DNA of 32,503 bases from an uncultured Oscillospiraceae bacterium (GTDB lineage: Bacteria; Bacillota; Clostridia; Oscillospirales; Oscillospiraceae). This document shows, one piece after another, positions 29,801-32,503 of the stretch. The DNA is taken from positions 1 through 32,503 of the forward strand of contig CAKTBC010000012.1 of assembly GCA_934533005.1 (NCBI GenBank). The letters are read 5' to 3'. The notes under the pieces are model-generated. The model made no database searches. It saw only the letters and a list, made by a program, of their open reading frames with translations, and had not been told where the DNA came from. The number at the start of each line of letters is the position of its first letter. The first letter of the stretch is position 1. The position numbers and the translations under genes are program-made.

Positions 29801-30881
29801 GCGGGATGGGCATACCGGGATCGACGAATGTTTGAAAGCTCTTCGTCACGACGCCTCCCTCCACGCGCACCGCGCCGATCTCGGTGATTCGGTGGATGTG
29901 GCTGTCGAGTCCCGTCGTTTCAATATCAAAGCCGACAAAGTCGGTATCAAGCGGAAGATCGCTCTCCCCGTGGACGGCGAGAAGATCGTCCACGTCGTTG
30001 ATGTAATACCCCTCCACGCCGTAAATGACCTTGATGCCGCACTTGGCGCCCGCGTGCCAGAACTCCGGGAACGCCTGCGCAACGCCGTGGTCGGTCACGG
30101 CGATGGCGCGGTGCCCCCAGCGCGCCGCCGTTTTCACCGCGGCGGTCGGGTCGGTGAGCGCATCGAGCGTAGAGTAGCGCGTGTGGAGATGGAGCTCCAC
30201 GCGCTTGTCCCCCTCGGCGGTATCCTGCCGTTGGGGTGCCTGCTCCTTCGCGATGGCCGCAGGGTCGATGGCCATGTCGTTATCGTAGCGGTTGAAGATC
30301 ACCTCGCCGCGCACCGTGAGCCAATCCCCCACGCGGATCTTATCGAGGATCGTCTGGTCATCGCCCTGACGGATGTACTTGGAAACGTGGATGCTGCCGG
30401 TATAGTCGGTCATATCAAAGCTCAGCACCGCCGCGTTCGTTTTCTGTATTTTCCGGCTGTCCATGGCAAAGACCTTGCCCGTCACGCTCACCGTGCCGGA
30501 TTGGAGCGTCAGCTCGGAGATATCCGTTTTATGGTTGTCCTTCGGCAGCTTGCCGAAGAGCACTTCGCCGCTCTCCGCTTTTTTCGGTGCGGGCTTCGCC
30601 TCCTTTTTCGGCGGCGCGGCTTTTTTCTCCGCCGGAGCCGCAGCGGGCTTGTTCCCGGTGATCTTCACCTTCGTAAACCCGTATTCCGCCGCAATGCGCC
30701 ATTCGAGCATGGCGATATCGGAGGGCGTGCCGGGTGCGGCGAACGTGACGGCAATGTCCATCGTGCGCTTCTCGCGCGAGACGAGGACATTCTGCACCTT
30801 CGCCAGCTCCAGCCCGCCGCACTTGTCCCGCAGGGAAGCGCAGCAGCCGAACATATCCAGAAATTTTACTTCCTGTGCCAT
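26838..30881 (-). CDS. polC: DNA polymerase III, PolC type
   Basis: The Gram-positive replicative polymerase, 1347 residues. In order: a short N-terminal domain, a Lys/Ala/Pro-rich linker (about 78-102), an OB fold (about 128-210), a PHP domain starting VELHLHTRYSTLDALTD (228) split by the DEDDh proofreading exonuclease (VGFDIETTGLD, about 316; NHHRASDDAAVC), a zinc module (CPKCKFTDF and CPVCGAKL), the polymerase active site PDIDLNFSGEYQ, and a C-terminal clamp-binding motif QVSLFDAF. It is somewhat shorter than B. subtilis PolC (about 1437), mainly at the N-terminus. The ribosome binding site (AGAGAG, far upstream) is weak; the gene follows ispG by 3 bases and may rely on coupling. Confidence 0.97.
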   Translation of the reverse strand: MAQEVKFLDMFGCCASLRDKCGGLELAKVQNVLVSREKRTMDIAVTFAAPGTPSDIAMLEWRIAAEYGFTKVKITGNKPAAAPAEKKAAPPKKEAKPAPKKAESGEVLFGKLPKDNHKTDISELTLQSGTVSVTGKVFAMDSRKIQKTNAAVLSFDMTDYTGSIHVSKYIRQGDDQTILDKIRVGDWLTVRGEVIFNRYDNDMAIDPAAIAKEQAPQRQDTAEGDKRVELHLHTRYSTLDALTDPTAAVKTAARWGHRAIAVTDHGVAQAFPEFWHAGAKCGIKVIYGVEGYYINDVDDLLAVHGESDLPLDTDFVGFDIETTGLDSHIHRITEIGAVRVEGGVVTKSFQTFVDPGMPIPPEIVQLTGITDRDVYGAPSEAEAVRAFLEFVGDLPLVAHNAAFDIGFITAAAKRSGLVFDPVYIDTLPIAQALMKQLKKFKLDIISNALGLPDFNHHRASDDAAVCARIFTTLRPRLADKGAKTLSEAGALVAELRKNDARRPRHITLLVQNKAGLKNLYELISKSHLEHFKKSPIIPKSLLMQYREGILVGSACEAGEIFDAVVRNRSDAEIDRLAAFYDYFEIQPLCNNHFLINDGKARDEEDLREFNRRVLALGRRLGKLVVATGDVHFLEPEDEIYRHILMASRKFPDADKPLPLYFKTTDEMLKEFSYLGEADCRDVVVTAPNAIADSVESFELLPKDLFPPSIPHAAEDLERMVWDKTHELYGENPPELVTTRIKEELDAILGRHYEVIYMSAQKLVQNSLEHGYLVGSRGSVGSSMVAYMSGITEVNSLPPHYRCPKCKFTDFGNVYMPNGDKYGCGADMPDRTCPVCGAKLAKDGFDIPFETFLGFGGDKVPDIDLNFSGEYQANAHKYTEELFGRDHVFRAGTIGTLAEKTAYGYVKKYLEERGITVSKAEENRLAAGCVGVKRTTGQHPGGLVIIPQDKDVTDFCPVQHPADDATGGIITTHFEYHSMEANLLKLDELGHDDPTMIRMLEDATGVNAREIPLDDPETMRIFTSPEPLGIPDGDPIVGHTGTIGVPEFGTAFTRQMLVDTQPHEFATLVRLSGFSHGTDVWAGNIHDIVVNGIAPTDKCVGCRDDIMLYLIDMGMEPKRAFKFMEAVRKGAIHKGKPWPDGIVEEMQQLGVPEWWIESCRKIQYLFPKAHAVAYVTMAFRIAWFKVHEPLAYYSAYFYRRSQKDGFDAESMLQGIDKCLAKINAIRRNPNATAKEEDLLTTLEAVYEFYRRGFTFAPIDIYKSDSYKFLIEDGCLRPPFVAISGLGGSAAEDLKRAQDSGAQFVSIDDISDACPKVSTAHLDMLRKLGALGDLPESRQVSLFDAFGEM

Positions 30882-30884
30882 GAA

Positions 30885-31934
30885 TTATTTGTTCTCTCTT
30901 TCAATAAGTTCCACGAGCGCGTCTGCGAGCTTGTCCGAGGCGACGCGCGACACCGGCTCGCCGTGCTTGAAGATGACGCCCTCGCTCTTGCCGCCGGCGA
31001 TGCCGTAATCGGCGTGGGACGCCTCACCCGGGCCGTTCACAACGCAGCCCATCACGGCGACCGTGATGTTCCACGGCTTATCGCGCAGCCGCGCTTCGAC
31101 CGCTTTTGCCGTGCCGATGAGATCGTACTCCGTCCGCCCGCACGAGGGGCAGGAAACGAACTGCACACCGGAGCGCAGCCCCAGCGCGCGCAGAAGCTCC
31201 GCGCCCGCGTGCACCTCTTCCTCGGGCGCATCGGTAAGGGAGATACGGATCGTGTCGCCGATGCCGTCGAGCAGCAGCGAGCCGATGCCCGCGGCGGATT
31301 TCAAAATGCCGCGCTCTTTCGTCCCGGCCTCCGTGACGCCGATGTGCAGCGGATAATCGCACAGCGTCGAGAGCAGGCGGTTGGCCTCCACGGTCATGGC
31401 AACGTCGCTCGCCTTGACGCTGATGCAGATATCCTCAAAGCCGCAGTCCTCAAGAAGCTTCACGTGGCCGAGCGCGCTCTCGCAGAGAGATTTGGCGCAA
31501 AGGCCGTATTTTTCGAGCAGTCCCTTTTCCACCGAGCCGGAATTTACGCCGACGCGGATGGGAACGCCCCGCTCGCGGCAGGCATCCGCCACCATGCGCA
31601 CCCGCTCCGGAGAACCGATGTTGCCGGGGTTGATACGAATTTTATCAAAGCCCGCCTCCACCGCAGCGAGAGCAAGCCGGTAATCAAAGTGAATGTCCGC
31701 CACGAGCGGCAATTCGGTGCCGCGCCGGATGTCCGGCAGAGCGCGCGCGGCAAGTTGGTTGGGAACGGCAAGGCGCACGATCTGGCAGCCCGCCGCCTCC
31801 AGCCGCCGGAGCTGCGCGAGCGTAGCGGGAACATCGTCCGTGTGCGTGTTCGTCATCGACTGCACGGGAATCGGGTTCCCGCCGCCGATGGGCACGCCGC
31901 GGACATGGATAGTTTTTGTTATCTTTCTGTTCAT
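30885..31934 (-). CDS. ispG: 4-hydroxy-3-methylbut-2-en-1-yl diphosphate synthase
   Basis: IspG (GcpE) is the [4Fe-4S] enzyme of the non-mevalonate isoprenoid pathway that turns methylerythritol cyclodiphosphate into hydroxymethylbutenyl diphosphate. The 349-residue protein has the signature VPIGGGNPIPVQSMTNT at the N-terminus, DIHFDYRLAL and RINPGNIG in the barrel, and cluster Cys residues in SCPSCGRTEYDL and GCVVNGPGE. It lacks the plant/Chlamydia insert. The ATG overlaps the rseP stop as ATGA. The order rseP-ispG-polC is a common Clostridia arrangement, usually preceded by dxr. Confidence 0.97.
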   Translation of the reverse strand: MNRKITKTIHVRGVPIGGGNPIPVQSMTNTHTDDVPATLAQLRRLEAAGCQIVRLAVPNQLAARALPDIRRGTELPLVADIHFDYRLALAAVEAGFDKIRINPGNIGSPERVRMVADACRERGVPIRVGVNSGSVEKGLLEKYGLCAKSLCESALGHVKLLEDCGFEDICISVKASDVAMTVEANRLLSTLCDYPLHIGVTEAGTKERGILKSAAGIGSLLLDGIGDTIRISLTDAPEEEVHAGAELLRALGLRSGVQFVSCPSCGRTEYDLIGTAKAVEARLRDKPWNITVAVMGCVVNGPGEASHADYGIAGGKSEGVIFKHGEPVSRVASDKLADALVELIERENK

Positions 31935-32503
31935 CGCCGAATGATCCTCACAATATCGTTGTACATCAAAAGCACCATCAGCCCGAGCAGGAGCAGCAGA
32001 CCAATGTAATGGATATATCCCTCGATGCGCGGGTCGGGCTTTTTGCCGGTGATCTTCTCAAAGAGCGCACTCAAAAGGAGCGTCAGAATATGGCCGCCGT
32101 CGAGCGCCGGGAGCGGCAGAAGATTCATCACCGCAAGGTTCACTGCAATGAACGCCACGAGGAACACAACGTTCGCAATGCCCTCGGACGTAGACTGTGC
32201 GCTCTGCCCGGTTTCGTTAATGATGTCCACCATGCCGACAACGCCCGTCATATCCGACATGGACGCCTGCCCGGTAAAGAGCTGCACGAGTCCCGCGCGC
32301 ACCATGCGCACGAAGTCCAGGCAGTTATAGAAAGAGTATTTCAGCACATTCCCGACCGTGGGCGGGGCAATCGTGAAGTTGACGCCGTATTTTTTCACGG
32401 TCTGCCCGTTGACCTCATACTCCACGGGCACCATGTGGTAGTTATCCAGTTCGATCCGCTTTCCGTCGCGAATGATGACGAGATCGAGATTCCCGTCCTC
32501 GTC
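31931..32503 (-). CDS. rseP: Site-2 protease RseP/RasP family, C-terminal part (cut by window)
   Basis: The last 190 residues of an M50 zinc metalloprotease that cleaves membrane-embedded substrates such as anti-sigma factors. Visible parts are the end of the PDZ region, a membrane segment VVFLVAFIAVNLAVMNLLPLP with the second metal motif LDGGH, and a final membrane helix (YIGLLLLLGLMVLLMY). The N-terminal HExxH site lies beyond the window. It heads the visible part of the leftward operon and overlaps ispG by 4 bases. Confidence 0.93.
   Translation of the reverse strand, partial: DEDGNLDLVIIRDGKRIELDNYHMVPVEYEVNGQTVKKYGVNFTIAPPTVGNVLKYSFYNCLDFVRMVRAGLVQLFTGQASMSDMTGVVGMVDIINETGQSAQSTSEGIANVVFLVAFIAVNLAVMNLLPLPALDGGHILTLLLSALFEKITGKKPDPRIEGYIHYIGLLLLLGLMVLLMYNDIVRIIRR

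Noticed and set aside
28956..32009. 1017-codon forward ORF opposite polC and ispG
   Set aside because: Spans two well-supported reverse-strand genes; a shadow frame produced by GC-rich codon bias.
1..32503. CRISPR arrays, rRNA or tRNA genes, prophage modules, bacterial microcompartment genes
   Set aside because: No regularly spaced direct repeats, no tRNA- or rRNA-like segments, and no phage structural or shell-protein genes were found; the radical enzyme is not in a microcompartment locus.

Overview
The window is about 32.5 kb of GC-rich (roughly 60%) bacterial DNA with very few gaps. Several signs point to an anaerobic, endospore-forming Clostridia lineage such as the Oscillospirales. These are spoVAD/spoVAE, a Gram-positive PolC-type replicative polymerase, the rseP-ispG-polC order, a glycyl radical enzyme with its activase, and strong AGGAGG ribosome binding sites. 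The genus cannot be fixed from the sequence alone.

Layout. Positions 1-4.7 kb hold two divergent, apparently paralogous lipoproteins (one cut by the window edge, the other a transglutaminase-like protein) sharing interlocked promoters. They are followed by spoVAD-spoVAE behind a sigma-G-like promoter, a convergent secreted protein with a SpaA/prealbumin-like domain, and ruvX. At 4.7-5.46 kb a complete-looking IS200-type element (tnpA only) sits directly behind the ruvX stop codon. It is followed by about 300 bp made almost entirely of perfect inverted repeats. At 5.76-8.5 kb a flavin/Fe-S enoate-reductase-type oxidoreductase lies divergent from a TetR regulator; a perfect 24-bp palindrome sits at the oxidoreductase transcription start.

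The most interesting part is 8.6-25.5 kb, a self-contained catabolic locus. An AT-rich control region with a good sigma-A promoter drives a long same-strand gene series: glycyl radical enzyme, lipoprotein substrate-binding protein, two Opp/Dpp permeases, a fused OppD-OppF ATPase, a DUF1537 four-carbon acid-sugar kinase, a DapA/NanA-family lyase, an intracellular sialidase-fold protein and the glycyl radical activase. A convergent PrpR-N/AAA+/Fis-HTH regulator follows, and divergent from it a PdxA2-like dehydrogenase and an iron-dependent alcohol dehydrogenase. The kinase plus PdxA2 pair is the known module that phosphorylates a tetronate and oxidatively decarboxylates it to dihydroxyacetone phosphate. 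I infer that an acid sugar or ulosonic acid is imported, trimmed and cleaved, and that the fragments enter glycolysis while the alcohol dehydrogenase handles an aldehyde/alcohol redox step. The radical enzyme is unassigned and has Cys-Ile-Asp where characterised dehydratases and lyases have Cys-x-Glu. The regulator has lost the GAFTGA loop and Walker B acidic residues, so sigma-54 control is unlikely; this fits the sigma-A-type promoters seen.

From 25.58 kb to the end is a core leftward operon, rseP (partial)-ispG-polC-yfcE-like phosphodiesterase-AlkD-like DNA glycosylase, tightly packed with ATGA overlaps. I found no rRNA, tRNA, CRISPR array or prophage.
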